From contig NZ_CP045644.1 of assembly GCF_009498455.1 (NCBI RefSeq), forward strand, positions 930,001-994,000: a stretch of 64,000 bases of DNA. The letters run 5' to 3'. Below are positions 54,985-64,000 of the stretch, piece by piece. The notes below the pieces were generated by a model. That model saw only the letters and a program-made list of their open reading frames with translations. It was not told where the DNA came from and did no database searches. How positions within the stretch are numbered: position 1 is the stretch's first letter; each line of letters starts with the position of its first letter. Position numbers and translations under genes: made by a program. The DNA is from Variovorax paradoxus. Its GTDB lineage: Bacteria > Pseudomonadota > Gammaproteobacteria > Burkholderiales > Burkholderiaceae_C.

Positions 54985-55977
54985 TCAGAGGCCCGGGTCG
55001 AGCACGCGGTCGCTGGGCCGCGCGAAGTAGAACCACTCGGCGCCGGGCAGCGCCATGGCGTTGGGGAACACGATGAAGCCGTCTTCGGGCGCACTGACCA
55101 GTGTGCCGTCGTGCCGCATGCCGACGGGTTCGCCGCGCTGCACGGCGTCGAAGGTGGCCCAGTCGCGCACGAAGCTGTCGTCTTCGTGCAGGCGGTCGGT
55201 CACGCTCGCCAGGCGCAGCAACCGGGGCGGTTGCGCAGGCGCGGCCGACAGGCCCGGCGGCAGCGCCGCCATGCCCAGCAGCGCGAGCGTGCGGCGGATG
55301 GCCGCCCACGCCACCTCGGGCGCCTGCGGGTCCTGGTGCTGGCCGCATTCGAGCGTGACGCCGTAGCCGCCGCAGCTGCGGATGTATTCATTGGTGCCGC
55401 GGCCGAAGTCGATGGCGGCCTCGTCGACCGCCGCGCCGCGCTGTGCGAGGCCCGCGGCGTAGATGTCGAGCCAGCCCTCGACGACGATGGGCGTGCCGAT
55501 GTGCAGCGCGAGCCGCCCTTCTTCCTGCGCATGCGCAAAGGGTTCGAGCGGGCCGCTGTTGTCGCGCGGGCCGATCCTCGCGAAGGCCTCGCCCTCGCTC
55601 TGGAAGGAGTGCAGGTCGAGCAGCACGTCGTGCCGCGCGATGACGGGCGCCAGCCGGTTGGTGATGCGGGCTTCGTAGTCGGCGGGCGTGTCGCTCGGGC
55701 GGAACAGGCGGTTGAGGTTGCGCTGGCCCTCGCGCTGCAGGCGGCGCCGCGCGAGCGGGTTGGCGACGGGCACGAGCGTGAGCTCGCCGCGCAACAGGCG
55801 CAGGGCGCCGCTGTCGAACTCGGCCAGCACGCGCGCGATGCCCTCGGTGCCGCAGGTCTCGTCGCCATGCACGCCGCCGATCACGAGCAGGCGCGGGCCG
55901 GGGTTCAGCGACGCGAACGCGTGCAGGCGCAGGCTGTCGGTGGCGGTCGCGGCGTCGTCGAAAAGGGCGGTGGGCAT
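54985..55977 (-). CDS. Succinylglutamate desuccinylase/aspartoacylase-family zinc hydrolase
   Basis: This 330-aa protein has the AstE/AspA zinc carboxypeptidase-like fold. GGVHGDETCGTEG supplies the His and Glu ligands, and LLDLHSFQ the second His. RNLNRLFRP and GVTLECGQH follow, the latter including the likely catalytic Glu. The exact substrate (an N-acyl amino acid) cannot be told from sequence. The ATG at 55977 begins close to the domain; a longer start is possible but lacks support. Confidence 0.83.
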   Translation of the reverse strand: MPTALFDDAATATDSLRLHAFASLNPGPRLLVIGGVHGDETCGTEGIARVLAEFDSGALRLLRGELTLVPVANPLARRRLQREGQRNLNRLFRPSDTPADYEARITNRLAPVIARHDVLLDLHSFQSEGEAFARIGPRDNSGPLEPFAHAQEEGRLALHIGTPIVVEGWLDIYAAGLAQRGAAVDEAAIDFGRGTNEYIRSCGGYGVTLECGQHQDPQAPEVAWAAIRRTLALLGMAALPPGLSAAPAQPPRLLRLASVTDRLHEDDSFVRDWATFDAVQRGEPVGMRHDGTLVSAPEDGFIVFPNAMALPGAEWFYFARPSDRVLDPGL

Positions 55978-56157
55978 CGGGCGATTATGCGGAGGCGCCT
56001 GTGGCCGCGCAAAAGGCAAGGCCCGGGGATGCGGCGGGCGCGCAGCGCGAACCTACAACCGCGCCCCCGCCTGTCCTACCGCCCGGCGGCGAGGCACCGC
56101 GCAAGCTGGCGGCAGACCCGAACGTTGATTGAAGAAAGAACCTCGAAGGAGCACACG

Positions 56158-56412
56158 ATGGCCCAGCCGCGCAAGGACACGAAGGACGCAAACAAGGACA
56201 CCGCCGGCGGCGACACGCGCGTCGAAAAGGACGGTGAATCGGCGCCGCGGCTGCCGCACGAGCGCGACCAGTCGTCGGACAGCCAGGCGATGCAGGACGG
56301 CCAGCCGCCCGAAAAGGGCCGGCGTGGCTACGAAGATGTGGAACGCGGCGTGGTCGACACGGACCGCGGGCTGACGCCCGAGCGCACACCCGACGGCAAG
56401 GTCAGGCCTTGA
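56158..56412 (+). CDS. Small hydrophilic protein (84 aa), unknown
   Basis: This charged, low-complexity protein is rich in Asp, Lys, Arg and Gly ([31 protein letters not shown]), resembling small disordered stress-type proteins. GAAGGAG upstream of the ATG is a good ribosome-binding site. Its 3' end overlaps the converging rpe gene by 11 nt. Family not recognised. Confidence 0.6.
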   Translation: MAQPRKDTKDANKDTAGGDTRVEKDGESAPRLPHERDQSSDSQAMQDGQPPEKGRRGYEDVERGVVDTDRGLTPERTPDGKVRP

Positions 56413-57097
56413 CGGTGGCCAGCTGCTGGCGCATGTCGCCGATCACCGCGCCGTAGTCCTTGGCGTTGAAGATCGCGCTGCCCGCCACGAAGGTGTCGGC
56501 GCCGGCCGAGGCCACGCGCGCGATGTTGTCGGCCTTGATGCCGCCGTCCACTTCCAGGCGGATGTCGCGCCCGCTCTGCTCGATGCGCTTGCGCGCCTGC
56601 TCGATCTTGCGCAGCGCCGAGTCGATGAAGCTCTGGCCGCCGAAGCCGGGGTTGACGCTCATGATGAGGATGAGGTCGATGTCGTCGATGGCCCAGTCCA
56701 GCGCCTCCAGGCCCAGCCCCGGGTTGAACACCAGCCCTGGCTTGCAGCCCGCGGCCCGGATGGCCTGGATGCTGCGGTGCGTGTGGGGCGATGCGTCGGG
56801 GTGGAAACTGATGTAGTCAGCGCCCGCTTGCGCAAAAGACGCGGCCAGCGCGTCGACCGGCTGCACCATCAGGTGCACGTCGATCGGCACGGGCGTGCCG
56901 TCGGCGGTCTTGGCATAGGGCTTGAGGGCCTGGCAGATCATGGGGCCGAAGGTCAGGTTCGGCACGTAATGGTTGTCCATCACGTCGAAGTGGATCCAGT
57001 CGGCACCGGCCGCGATCACGTCGGTCAGTTCCTGGCCGAGGTGCGCGAAGTCGGCGGAAAGAATGGAGGGCGCAATGCGGAACGGGGTGCTGCTCAT
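56402..57097 (-). CDS. rpe: Ribulose-phosphate 3-epimerase
   Basis: This 231-aa TIM-barrel enzyme interconverts ribulose 5-phosphate and xylulose 5-phosphate (pentose phosphate pathway and Calvin cycle). Signature text is [29 protein letters not shown] and LEVDGGI, with the metal-binding His and Asp residues present. Length is typical. It is divergent from apaG. Confidence 0.97.
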   Translation of the reverse strand: MSSTPFRIAPSILSADFAHLGQELTDVIAAGADWIHFDVMDNHYVPNLTFGPMICQALKPYAKTADGTPVPIDVHLMVQPVDALAASFAQAGADYISFHPDASPHTHRSIQAIRAAGCKPGLVFNPGLGLEALDWAIDDIDLILIMSVNPGFGGQSFIDSALRKIEQARKRIEQSGRDIRLEVDGGIKADNIARVASAGADTFVAGSAIFNAKDYGAVIGDMRQQLATVKA

Positions 57098-57148
57098 AAC
57101 CCCGGATTCTCGCAGCCGACGGAAGTCCGAGGAAAGGCCTCCGTTACC

Positions 57149-57553
57149 ATGCGCCCCATGTCACACAGCCCCTTCAGCGTACAGGTCGAACCGCGATACC
57201 TGGCCGACCAGTCCTCGCCCAAGGACAACGTCTACACCTTCTCCTACACGATCACCATCTCCAATGTGGGCACGGTGGGCGCGCAATTGATCGCGCGCCA
57301 CTGGCTCATCAACGACGCCTCGGGCCATCCGCAGGAGGTCAAGGGCCTCGGCGTGATCGGCCAGCAGCCGCTGCTGGCGCCCGGCGAATCGTTCCGCTAC
57401 ACCAGCGGCTGCCGCCTGCAGGCCGCCAGCGGCACGATGCACGGCAGCTTCTTCGTGGTGACCGAGGAAGGCGAGCGCTTCGACGTGCCGGTTCCCATGT
57501 TCGTGCTCGAAGCCGACATTGGCGGCACGCCCGTCTCGCGCGTATTGCACTGA
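57149..57553 (+). CDS. apaG: ApaG family protein (Co2+/Mg2+ efflux-associated)
   Basis: This 134-aa single-domain protein has a fibronectin-like beta sandwich: [37 protein letters not shown] and [20 protein letters not shown], all typical of ApaG. The ATG at 57149 has AGGAAAGG 11 nt upstream; an ATG three codons later is an alternative. In other bacteria it is linked to ApaH and metal tolerance. Here it lies between rpe and the Gcr-type gene. Confidence 0.95.
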   Translation: MRPMSHSPFSVQVEPRYLADQSSPKDNVYTFSYTITISNVGTVGAQLIARHWLINDASGHPQEVKGLGVIGQQPLLAPGESFRYTSGCRLQAASGTMHGSFFVVTEEGERFDVPVPMFVLEADIGGTPVSRVLH

Positions 57554-57591
57554 GCGCCCCGCTCTTCTCTTCCTTTTCTCTTCCGCTCCCC

Positions 57592-59565
57592 ATGGCTGCC
57601 GCATCGCGCGACTTGCAGGGGCTGCTTGCCGGCCTCGACCCCACGGCCGATGTGGCGCAGCGCCACATCTGGCTCATCAACCTCTTCGACTGGCTGCGCG
57701 GCGACCGCGCCTCGCCACAGGCCGCCATCGGCCGCGTGCAGTTGCTGCTCGACGCCGTCGAGGCGCGGCCCGAGCTGTGCGAACGGCTGCGCGCCTGGTG
57801 GCGCGCGTTCACCCAGTCGGTCGACCTCACAGCGCTGCTGGCCGACTACGGCTTTGCGCCGCGCACCGCCTTCCTCAGCGAATTCGGCGAGCGCATGCGC
57901 CGCAAGATATTGCCGGGCACGCCCGAGACCACCGACGCCTCGGACCTGTTCCGGCTGGTGCTGCCCGGCGTGTTCGATGCCGGCTGGATCGCGCTGCTCG
58001 ACGACACCCAGCTCGCACGCATCGGTGCGCTGCTGTCCGACGCCGCCCCCGCGCACGACGGCTCGCCGCGCTGGCGCCACACGGTGATGGACGCGGTCAC
58101 CTACTGCTGCAGCCAGGTGGTGGCGACGGGTTTCTCGCCCGAGCTGCGGCTGCGCATCAGCCCCGAAGCGGGCGAGGCGCGTCCTTTTCATGCGCTCATG
58201 TCCGACCTCGACGCGCTGCGCGAGCAGATGTTTGCGCAGCCGCGCAATGAAGACGCCCTGCAGGCCGCCTTCGTGGCTTTTCGCGACCGGCTCGACGCCT
58301 GCCGCTCCAGCGCCTCGTCGGTCTACACGCACCTGGAAGACAACGGCATCTCGGTCGGTCTGGTGTTCCGGCTGCGCCAGCTGCGCGAGCGCGTGCTGCG
58401 CATCCGCGAGCTGCTCGACTGCCTGATCTCGCCCGTGCCCGGGCCGAGCATGGCGCGGCTGGTCGGCAAGCTGGTGCTGGCGGGCGGCGAGCGCAACAGC
58501 ATCCGCGCGCTGATCGCCTCCAACTCGTCGATGCTCGCGGCCAAGGTGACCGAGCGCAGCGCCGAGACCGGCGAGCACTACATCACGCGCGACCGCCGCA
58601 GCTACCTGCAGATGGTGAAAAAAGCCGCCGGCGGCGGCGCGTTCACGGCGTTGACGGTGCTGGCCAAGTTCGGCATCTATGCGCTGGCGCTGTCGGCCTT
58701 CTGGAGCGGACTGGTCTCGGGCGTCATGTATGCGGCCAGCTTTGTCGCGATCCAGCTGCTGCACCTCACGTTGGCCACCAAGCAGCCCGCAATGACCGCG
58801 CCCGCCATGGCGGCGCGGCTGCGCGACATCAAGTCGGACGGGGCCGTGGACCAGTTCGTCGACGAAGTGGCCAACCTCGTGCGCTCGCAGGTGGCGGCCG
58901 TGCTGGGCAACGTGCTGCTGGTGGTGCCGGCGGTCGGCCTGCTGGTGCTCGGCTACCAGGCCGCGCTGGGCCGGCCGCTGCTCGACGCGGCCCATGCCGC
59001 GGCCACGCTGAACGGTCTGTCGCTGCTGGGACCGACCGTTCTTTTTGCGGCATTCACCGGCATCCTGCTGTTTTCGTCCAGCATCATCGCCGGATGGACA
59101 GAAAACGCCTTTGTCCTGCATCGCCTGGACTCCGCCATGCGTTACAACCCTCGCATCGGCGCCTTTCTCGGTGCCGCCCGGGCCCGTCGCTGGGCCGCCT
59201 TCATGCGCACACACATCTCAGGCTTCGCCTCCAACATCTCGCTGGGACTCATGCTCGGACTGCTGCCTGCGTTCGCGGGCTTCTTCGGGCTCGGGCTGGA
59301 TGTGCGCCATGTCACGCTGTCGGCCGGCCAGATTGCGGCCGCAGCAGCATCCATCGGATTGCCGGCACTGCACCAGCCGGCCCTGTGGTGGGCGGTTGCG
59401 GCGATTCCGGTGATCGGCGCGCTCAATGTGAGCGTGAGTTTTTATTTCGCTTTCCGGCTGGCGCTGCGCGCGCACAGCGTGAGCCTCGGTGACCGCGCCC
59501 GCATCCGCAGCGCGATCTGGGCCCGCTGGCGCAGCCGGCCGGTGAGCTTTTTCCTGCCTACATGA
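57592..59565 (+). CDS. Gcr-family polytopic membrane protein (often labelled site-specific recombinase)
   Basis: This 657-aa protein matches the COG4389 family named after gonococcal Gcr. The N-terminal half is soluble and helical; the C-terminal half has about six membrane segments (about 350-385, 445-475, 485-510, 550-575, 585-625). [15 protein letters not shown] is a conserved-looking block. It has no Tyr or Ser recombinase catalytic set, so the recombinase label is doubtful. It overlaps the antiporter gene by 4 nt (ATGA). Confidence 0.8.
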   Translation: MAAASRDLQGLLAGLDPTADVAQRHIWLINLFDWLRGDRASPQAAIGRVQLLLDAVEARPELCERLRAWWRAFTQSVDLTALLADYGFAPRTAFLSEFGERMRRKILPGTPETTDASDLFRLVLPGVFDAGWIALLDDTQLARIGALLSDAAPAHDGSPRWRHTVMDAVTYCCSQVVATGFSPELRLRISPEAGEARPFHALMSDLDALREQMFAQPRNEDALQAAFVAFRDRLDACRSSASSVYTHLEDNGISVGLVFRLRQLRERVLRIRELLDCLISPVPGPSMARLVGKLVLAGGERNSIRALIASNSSMLAAKVTERSAETGEHYITRDRRSYLQMVKKAAGGGAFTALTVLAKFGIYALALSAFWSGLVSGVMYAASFVAIQLLHLTLATKQPAMTAPAMAARLRDIKSDGAVDQFVDEVANLVRSQVAAVLGNVLLVVPAVGLLVLGYQAALGRPLLDAAHAAATLNGLSLLGPTVLFAAFTGILLFSSSIIAGWTENAFVLHRLDSAMRYNPRIGAFLGAARARRWAAFMRTHISGFASNISLGLMLGLLPAFAGFFGLGLDVRHVTLSAGQIAAAAASIGLPALHQPALWWAVAAIPVIGALNVSVSFYFAFRLALRAHSVSLGDRARIRSAIWARWRSRPVSFFLPT

Positions 59566-60833
59566 ACCTGACCGAATTCATCGCCGAACTCCAGGGCTTC
59601 TGGGCCGAATGGGCGCGTCCCTCGGCCGGCCTGCCCACCGTGCTCTGGGCCCTTCTGGTGGCCGTCGCCGCCGCCTCCGGCCACCTGGTGCAGCGCTACC
59701 TGGGGATGCCGAAGGTCATCGGCTATTCGGTGGTGGGCGCGGTGGTGGGCTTTGCGGGCTTCGAGGGCGCGATCTGGCCGCTGCGCGGCATCAGCCTGTT
59801 CTTGCTGGAACTCGGCGCGGCCGTGGTGCTGTTCGAGGCCGGCGGGCGGCTGCCGCTGCGCTGGTTCCGCCACAACCCGATGGTGCTGGTGCAAAGCCTG
59901 CTCGAAGCAAGCCTGACCTACTTCGGCGTGTACTGGATATTGATTCTGCTGGGCCTGCCCGACCCGGTGGCCAACCCCATCGCGCTGATGGCGATCGTCG
60001 CCTCGCCCGCCGTGCTCAGTCGCGTGATCATGGACACCCGCGCCGCCGGCCCGGTGACCGAGCGCGCCATGACGCTGGCCACGCTCAACACCTTCTACGC
60101 GCTCACGCTGGGCTACGCGCAGGCCGGCCTGATCGAGCGCGCGCCGCAGTCGCTGATGCAAAAGCTCTACCCGGTGGCGGTGGTGCTGGGCATGTCGTTC
60201 GTGGTCGGCGCGATCATGGCGCTGGCATTGCGTTCGGCGCTGCGCGTGATGAGCCCGAGCAGCGAGAACACCTCGATCCTGCTGCTGGCGATCATCGCGG
60301 CGGGCGCGGCGCTTACGGCCCACATCGGCGGCTCGGCGCCGCTGGCGGCGCTCATCGGCGGCGTGCTGCTCAAGACACTCAATCCCAAGCCCTGGGCCTG
60401 GCAACGCCAGCTCGGCACCGCCTCGTCGCTGCTCACGATGCTGATGTTCGTGCTGGTGTCGATGGTGGCGGCGCAGGCCGACTGGACCCTGCCCGTGGCC
60501 AGCGTGGTGCTGGCCGTGATCGGCGTGCGCCTGGTCACCAAGATTTCGGGCGTGGCCATTGCCAACCCGGGCAGCGGCGCCAGCTGGAAGCAGGCCTTCT
60601 GGGTCGGCTGCGCGATGACGCCGCTGTCGTCGATCGCCCTGCTGATCGCCTCCAATTTCGCATCGGCCTCGCCGCTCCTGGGCACCATGATCACGCAGGT
60701 CGCCCTGCCCTCGATTCTGCTGATGGAAGTGATGGGCGCCGTGCTCGCCACTGTGGCGATCCACGCCGTGGGCGAGAGCTCGGTCCCCTGGACGCCGCAG
60801 GCCTTCAGCACCACGGAAGACACGCAGCGATGA
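59562..60833 (+). CDS. CPA2-type cation:proton antiporter
   Basis: This 423-aa inner-membrane protein has about 12 hydrophobic segments of the Na+/H+ exchanger (KefB/KefC-like) fold, including [16 protein letters not shown] and [16 protein letters not shown] early on. There is no TrkA-N regulatory domain, unlike KefB/KefC. Ion specificity cannot be read from sequence. Its stop overlaps the next ATG (ATGA), so three genes (57592-62047) form a coupled run. Confidence 0.85.
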   Translation: MNLTEFIAELQGFWAEWARPSAGLPTVLWALLVAVAAASGHLVQRYLGMPKVIGYSVVGAVVGFAGFEGAIWPLRGISLFLLELGAAVVLFEAGGRLPLRWFRHNPMVLVQSLLEASLTYFGVYWILILLGLPDPVANPIALMAIVASPAVLSRVIMDTRAAGPVTERAMTLATLNTFYALTLGYAQAGLIERAPQSLMQKLYPVAVVLGMSFVVGAIMALALRSALRVMSPSSENTSILLLAIIAAGAALTAHIGGSAPLAALIGGVLLKTLNPKPWAWQRQLGTASSLLTMLMFVLVSMVAAQADWTLPVASVVLAVIGVRLVTKISGVAIANPGSGASWKQAFWVGCAMTPLSSIALLIASNFASASPLLGTMITQVALPSILLMEVMGAVLATVAIHAVGESSVPWTPQAFSTTEDTQR

Positions 60834-62047
60834 GCAGCAGCAACCCCACCTCCATCCTCCCGATCGACCCGGACAGCGACGACGTCCGCTCCGCGCCGCT
60901 GCCCGCCGATCCGGCGAGCCGCGCCGTCAAGCTCGAGCCCTTCAACAAGTCGGAAGCGCTGTCGCTCGGCGTGGAGCTCGAGCTGCAGCTCGTGAACACG
61001 CACGACTACGACCTCGCGCCGTATGCCGAAGACATGCTGCGCCTGATGGCGCAGACGCCGCTGCCCGGCAGCGTGGTGCCCGAGATGACGTCGAGCATGA
61101 TCGAAATCTCGACCGACATCTGCCATTCGGCGCAGGACGTGATCACGCAGCTGTCGCCCATCCGCGAGGCGCTGATCAAGAACGCCGACAAGCTCAACAT
61201 CGCGGTGGTCGGCGGCGGCACGCACGCGTTCCAGCAGTGGCACGAACGGCGCATCTACGACAAGCCGCGCTTTCGCGAGCTGTCGGAGCTGTACGGCTAC
61301 CTGAGCAAGCAGTTCACCATCTTCGGCCAGCACGTGCACATCGGCTGCCCCGACGCCGATTCGGCGCTGCTCATGCTGCATCGCATGTCGCGCTACATCC
61401 CGCACTTCATTGCGCTGTCGGCTTCGTCGCCGTTCGTGCAGGGGCAGGACACGCAGTTCGACTCGGCACGGCTGAACTCGGTGTTCGCGTTTCCGCTCTC
61501 GGGCCGCGCGCCCTTCACCACGAGCTGGAAGGAATTCGAGGCCTACTTCGAGCGCATGACCCGCACCGGCGTCGTGCGCAGCATGAAAGACTTCTACTGG
61601 GACATCCGTCCCAAGCCCGAGTTCGGCACCATCGAGATCCGCGTGTTCGACACGCCGCTCACCATCGAGCGCGCCGCCGCACTCGCGGGCTACGTGCAGT
61701 CGCTGGCCGCGTGGTTCCTGCAGGAGCAGCCCTTCGAGCCGTGCGAGGACGACTACCTCGTCTACACCTACAACCGTTTCCAGGCCTGTCGCTTCGGGCT
61801 GGACGCGGTGTATGTCGACCCGGCCAGCGGCCAGCACATGCCGCTGCGCGACCACATCCTGATGACCATGACCCAGCTCGAGTGGCACAGCGAGGCGCTC
61901 AACGCCACGCAGGCGCTGGGCGAGCTGCGCACCAGCGTCGAGGCCAACCGCAACGACGCGCGCTGGCTGCGCGAGAAGCAGGGCAAGGAACGGCTGCTGG
62001 CCGAGGTCGTGCGCCAAGCCTCGCTGCGCTTTCGCGGCGCGGCCTGA
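60830..62047 (+). CDS. ybdK: Carboxylate-amine ligase, YbdK type (glutamate-cysteine ligase 2 family)
   Basis: This 405-aa enzyme belongs to the ATP-grasp-like GCS2 family, with weak glutamate-cysteine ligase activity in E. coli YbdK. Signature blocks are [40 protein letters not shown] and [11 protein letters not shown], which hold the metal and ATP ligands. It starts within the antiporter stop (ATGA) and ends 9 bp before the converging GlxA-type gene. Confidence 0.92.
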   Translation: MSSSNPTSILPIDPDSDDVRSAPLPADPASRAVKLEPFNKSEALSLGVELELQLVNTHDYDLAPYAEDMLRLMAQTPLPGSVVPEMTSSMIEISTDICHSAQDVITQLSPIREALIKNADKLNIAVVGGGTHAFQQWHERRIYDKPRFRELSELYGYLSKQFTIFGQHVHIGCPDADSALLMLHRMSRYIPHFIALSASSPFVQGQDTQFDSARLNSVFAFPLSGRAPFTTSWKEFEAYFERMTRTGVVRSMKDFYWDIRPKPEFGTIEIRVFDTPLTIERAAALAGYVQSLAAWFLQEQPFEPCEDDYLVYTYNRFQACRFGLDAVYVDPASGQHMPLRDHILMTMTQLEWHSEALNATQALGELRTSVEANRNDARWLREKQGKERLLAEVVRQASLRFRGAA

Positions 62048-62056
62048 GCCAGTCGT

Positions 62057-63046
62057 TCAGGCGGCCACGGCCTCCTGCGAGAACTGCCGCCGGTACGCCG
62101 TCGGCGACACCTTGAATGCCGTGGCGAAGTGCTTGCGCAGCAGCACGGCCGAGCCGAAACCCGCATCGGCCGCCACGCGCTCCACCGAGCGGTCTGTCGT
62201 TTCGAGCAGCCGCTGCGCCAGCGCCAGGCGCTGGTTCTGCAGCCACTGGCCGACCGTCGTGCCCGTCGATTCACGGAAGCGCCGCGTGAAGGTGCGCCGG
62301 CTCATGAGCGCGCGATTGGCGAGCTCGTCGAGTTCGTGCGGCGTCTGCAGATGCCGTCCCAGCCATTCGAGCAGCGGCGTGAGCCGGTCGCGTTCGGCCG
62401 CCGCCGGCATGGGCTGCTGGATGTACTGCGCCTGGCCGCCCTGCCGGTGCGGCGCGACGACCATGCGCCGCGCGGCGCGGTTCGCGGTGTCGGCGCCATA
62501 GCGCACGCGCAGCAGGTGCAGGCAGCAGTCGATGCCCGCGGCCGTGCCCGCCGAGGTGAGCACGTCGCCGTCGTCCACGTACAGCACCTCAGGCTGCAGC
62601 ACGACCTGCGGATATTGCTTGGCGAAGGCCGCGGCCAGGTGCCAGTGCGTGGTGGCGGGCCGCCCGTCGAGCAGGCCGGCCTCGGCCAGCACGAAGGCGC
62701 CCAGGCACAGCCCGACCACGGTGGCGCCGCGTCGGTGCGCCGCCTGCAGCGCACGGATGAGCGCGGGCGGCGCGGGCCGGCCGTCGTCGCGCCATGACGG
62801 CACCACCACGATCTGCGCGCGGCGGATCGCCTCCAGGCCGTGCGGCACCACCAGAGTGAAGCCCGCGTTGGTGGCGAGCGGCCCGGGCTCGGGTGCGCAG
62901 ACCTGCACGCGAAAGCGCGGCGCGCCGGTGTCGGTGCGGTCTTCGCCGAACACCATGCAGGGCACGGAGAGGTGGAAGGGGCTGATGCCGTCGAACGCCA
63001 CGACGGCGATGGTTTCAACGGCAGCCTTGGTGGTGGTCGAGCGCAT
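62057..63046 (-). CDS. GlxA-family AraC-type transcriptional regulator
   Basis: This 329-aa regulator has an N-terminal DJ-1/PfpI-like domain (about 10-185; VVGLCLGAFVLAEAGLLDGR holds the nucleophile-elbow Cys) and a C-terminal AraC helix-turn-helix pair (about 225-320; LDELANRALMSRRTFTRRF and VERVAADAGFGS). It is divergent from the cysteine hydrolase at 63148 with a 101-bp gap, and probably controls it. Confidence 0.92.
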   Translation of the reverse strand: MRSTTTKAAVETIAVVAFDGISPFHLSVPCMVFGEDRTDTGAPRFRVQVCAPEPGPLATNAGFTLVVPHGLEAIRRAQIVVVPSWRDDGRPAPPALIRALQAAHRRGATVVGLCLGAFVLAEAGLLDGRPATTHWHLAAAFAKQYPQVVLQPEVLYVDDGDVLTSAGTAAGIDCCLHLLRVRYGADTANRAARRMVVAPHRQGGQAQYIQQPMPAAAERDRLTPLLEWLGRHLQTPHELDELANRALMSRRTFTRRFRESTGTTVGQWLQNQRLALAQRLLETTDRSVERVAADAGFGSAVLLRKHFATAFKVSPTAYRRQFSQEAVAA

Positions 63047-63147
63047 GGCCCGATCTTATCGATGAATGGCTTTCGGGCCACTGTCGCGAAATCCGCCGTG
63101 CGCGAAGAATCGAGCCGTTCCACACACAAACACCGAAGGAGATACCC

Positions 63148-63777
63148 ATGAGCCAATCCGCACCGCGCCGCGCCCTCGTCGTCATCGACGTGCAGAACGA
63201 ATACTTCGAAGGCGGCGGCCTGCCGATCGAATACCCGCCGGTCGAGAGCTCACTGCCGAAGATCGCGCAGGCCATGGACGCGGCCCGCGCGGCCGGCGTG
63301 CCGGTGGTGGTGGTGCAGCACCACGCACCCAAGGGCGCGCCGGTCTTCCAGGCCGACCACTTCCACGGCCAGCTGCATCCCGAGATCGCCAAGCGCCCGC
63401 GCGACCACCTGGTCACCAAGGCCTTCCCGAGCGTCTTCACCGGCACCGACTTCGCCGACTGGCTCACGCGCCACGAGATCGACACGCTGAGCGTGACCGG
63501 CTACATGACGCAGAACTGCGACGCGTCCACCGTGTTCGAGGCCATGCACCGCGGGCTGAACGTGGAGTTCCTGTCGGACGCCACCGGCGCACTGCCTTAC
63601 GAGAATGCGGCCGGCCGCGTGAGCGCGGAGGAAATCCACCGCGTGTTCAGCGTCGTGTTCCACAGCAACTTCGCCGCCGTGGCGACGACCGACGTGTGGA
63701 TTGCTGCGCTGAAGAGCGGCGCGGCGATCGAGAAGGACAACGTGGTCATGTCCAACCGCCGCGCGCGCGGCGTCTGA
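63148..63777 (+). CDS. Isochorismatase-like cysteine hydrolase
   Basis: This 209-aa enzyme has the family's catalytic triad: Asp in VVIDVQNEYF, Lys in LVTKAFPSVF and Cys in TGYMTQNCDASTVFEA. Members hydrolyse amides such as nicotinamide, or ureidoacrylate; the substrate here is unknown. AAGGAG lies 7-8 nt before the ATG. It is paired with a divergent GlxA-type regulator, as is common for this family. Confidence 0.93.
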   Translation: MSQSAPRRALVVIDVQNEYFEGGGLPIEYPPVESSLPKIAQAMDAARAAGVPVVVVQHHAPKGAPVFQADHFHGQLHPEIAKRPRDHLVTKAFPSVFTGTDFADWLTRHEIDTLSVTGYMTQNCDASTVFEAMHRGLNVEFLSDATGALPYENAAGRVSAEEIHRVFSVVFHSNFAAVATTDVWIAALKSGAAIEKDNVVMSNRRARGV

Positions 63778-63800
63778 CCCTCACAGGAGATCAGGCCAGG

Positions 63801-64000
63801 TCAAGCCAAGTTCAGCGGCTGCAGCACCGGCTTCCAGCGCTCCACCGCGATCTTCTTGAAGCCACGCCCGTTGGGGTGCAGCTCGTTGGCCCAGTCGCTC
63901 GGGCCCAGCGTGCCGCGGCTGTCCACCACGTGCAGGTGCTGCGGGTCGCCCTTGGCGATGTTCAGCAGCATGCCGTGGAAGCCGTCGATCAGGTGGTCGA
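63801..64000 (-). CDS. SGNH/GDSL-type hydrolase, C-terminal fragment at window edge
   Basis: Only the last ~65 codons are in the window. The frame reads DHLIDGFHGMLLNIAKGD and later SDWANELHPNGRGFKKIA. The DWxxxxHPN block is the Asp-His pair near the C-terminus of SGNH hydrolases. The start lies outside the window. Confidence 0.65.
   Translation of the reverse strand, partial: DHLIDGFHGMLLNIAKGDPQHLHVVDSRGTLGPSDWANELHPNGRGFKKIAVERWKPVLQPLNLA

Noticed and set aside
59609..60829. Long 5' extension of the ybdK frame through the antiporter gene
   Set aside because: The extension is an out-of-frame shadow of the antiporter; the true start is the ATG overlapping the antiporter stop.

Overview
This is a GC-rich chromosomal window from a proteobacterium, most likely a Burkholderiales member of the Comamonadaceae (Variovorax-like). 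The inference rests on the protein families, strong GC bias at third codon positions, and interspersed 'GCTTCGCTTCGCTCGGC' and 'CTCTCCC...GGGAGAG' repeats; no rRNA or tRNA gene is present to confirm it.

Region 1 (1-15.6 kb, all minus strand) is a partial type VI secretion (T6SS) locus: tssK, tssL (with an OmpA domain), tssM and tagF. It continues into a PpkA-like Ser/Thr kinase, broken by a frameshift before its DUF4384-like tail, then the lytic transglycosylase mltA. A three-gene module follows: a sigma-factor-like protein, an anti-sigma-like membrane protein and an exported caspase-family (C14) protein. A nested inverted repeat (7.93-8.69 kb) separates tagF from the kinase and supplies the last ~65 codons of tagF. 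Sheath, baseplate, tube and ClpV genes are not in the window.

Region 2 (15.8-25.4 kb, minus) is a T6SS effector operon: vgrG, a DUF4123 chaperone, a 1014-aa VasX/BTH_I2691-like membrane effector, and an immunity-like membrane protein. A 1,305-bp direct repeat has duplicated the effector C-terminus plus the immunity gene, and a decayed third immunity tail lies downstream. A small DUF2628 protein precedes vgrG.

Region 3 (25.7-46 kb) lies between two inverted vgrG copies. It holds two PhnD-like binding proteins divergent from a hybrid histidine kinase, a second binding protein plus hybrid kinase operon, three glycosyltransferases, and a two-partner secretion operon (CHAT protease, TpsB transporter, 1823-aa TpsA exoprotein).

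Region 4 (46.2-52.4 kb, plus) is a second vgrG whose first ~1.9 kb is an inverted near-copy of the first. It carries a C-terminal extension with an HEARH zinc-protease motif, followed by two unrelated immunity candidates separated by a duplicated effector tail.

Region 5 (52.4-64 kb) is housekeeping: a large KatE-type catalase, a small membrane protein, an AstE/AspA-like deacylase, rpe, apaG, a Gcr-type membrane protein, a CPA2 antiporter, a YbdK-type ligase, a GlxA-type regulator with a divergent cysteine hydrolase, and the 3' end of an SGNH-type hydrolase.

The main points of interest are the two effector/immunity loci expanded by tail duplication, the inverted vgrG pair that could flip about 21 kb, and the sigma/anti-sigma/caspase module.
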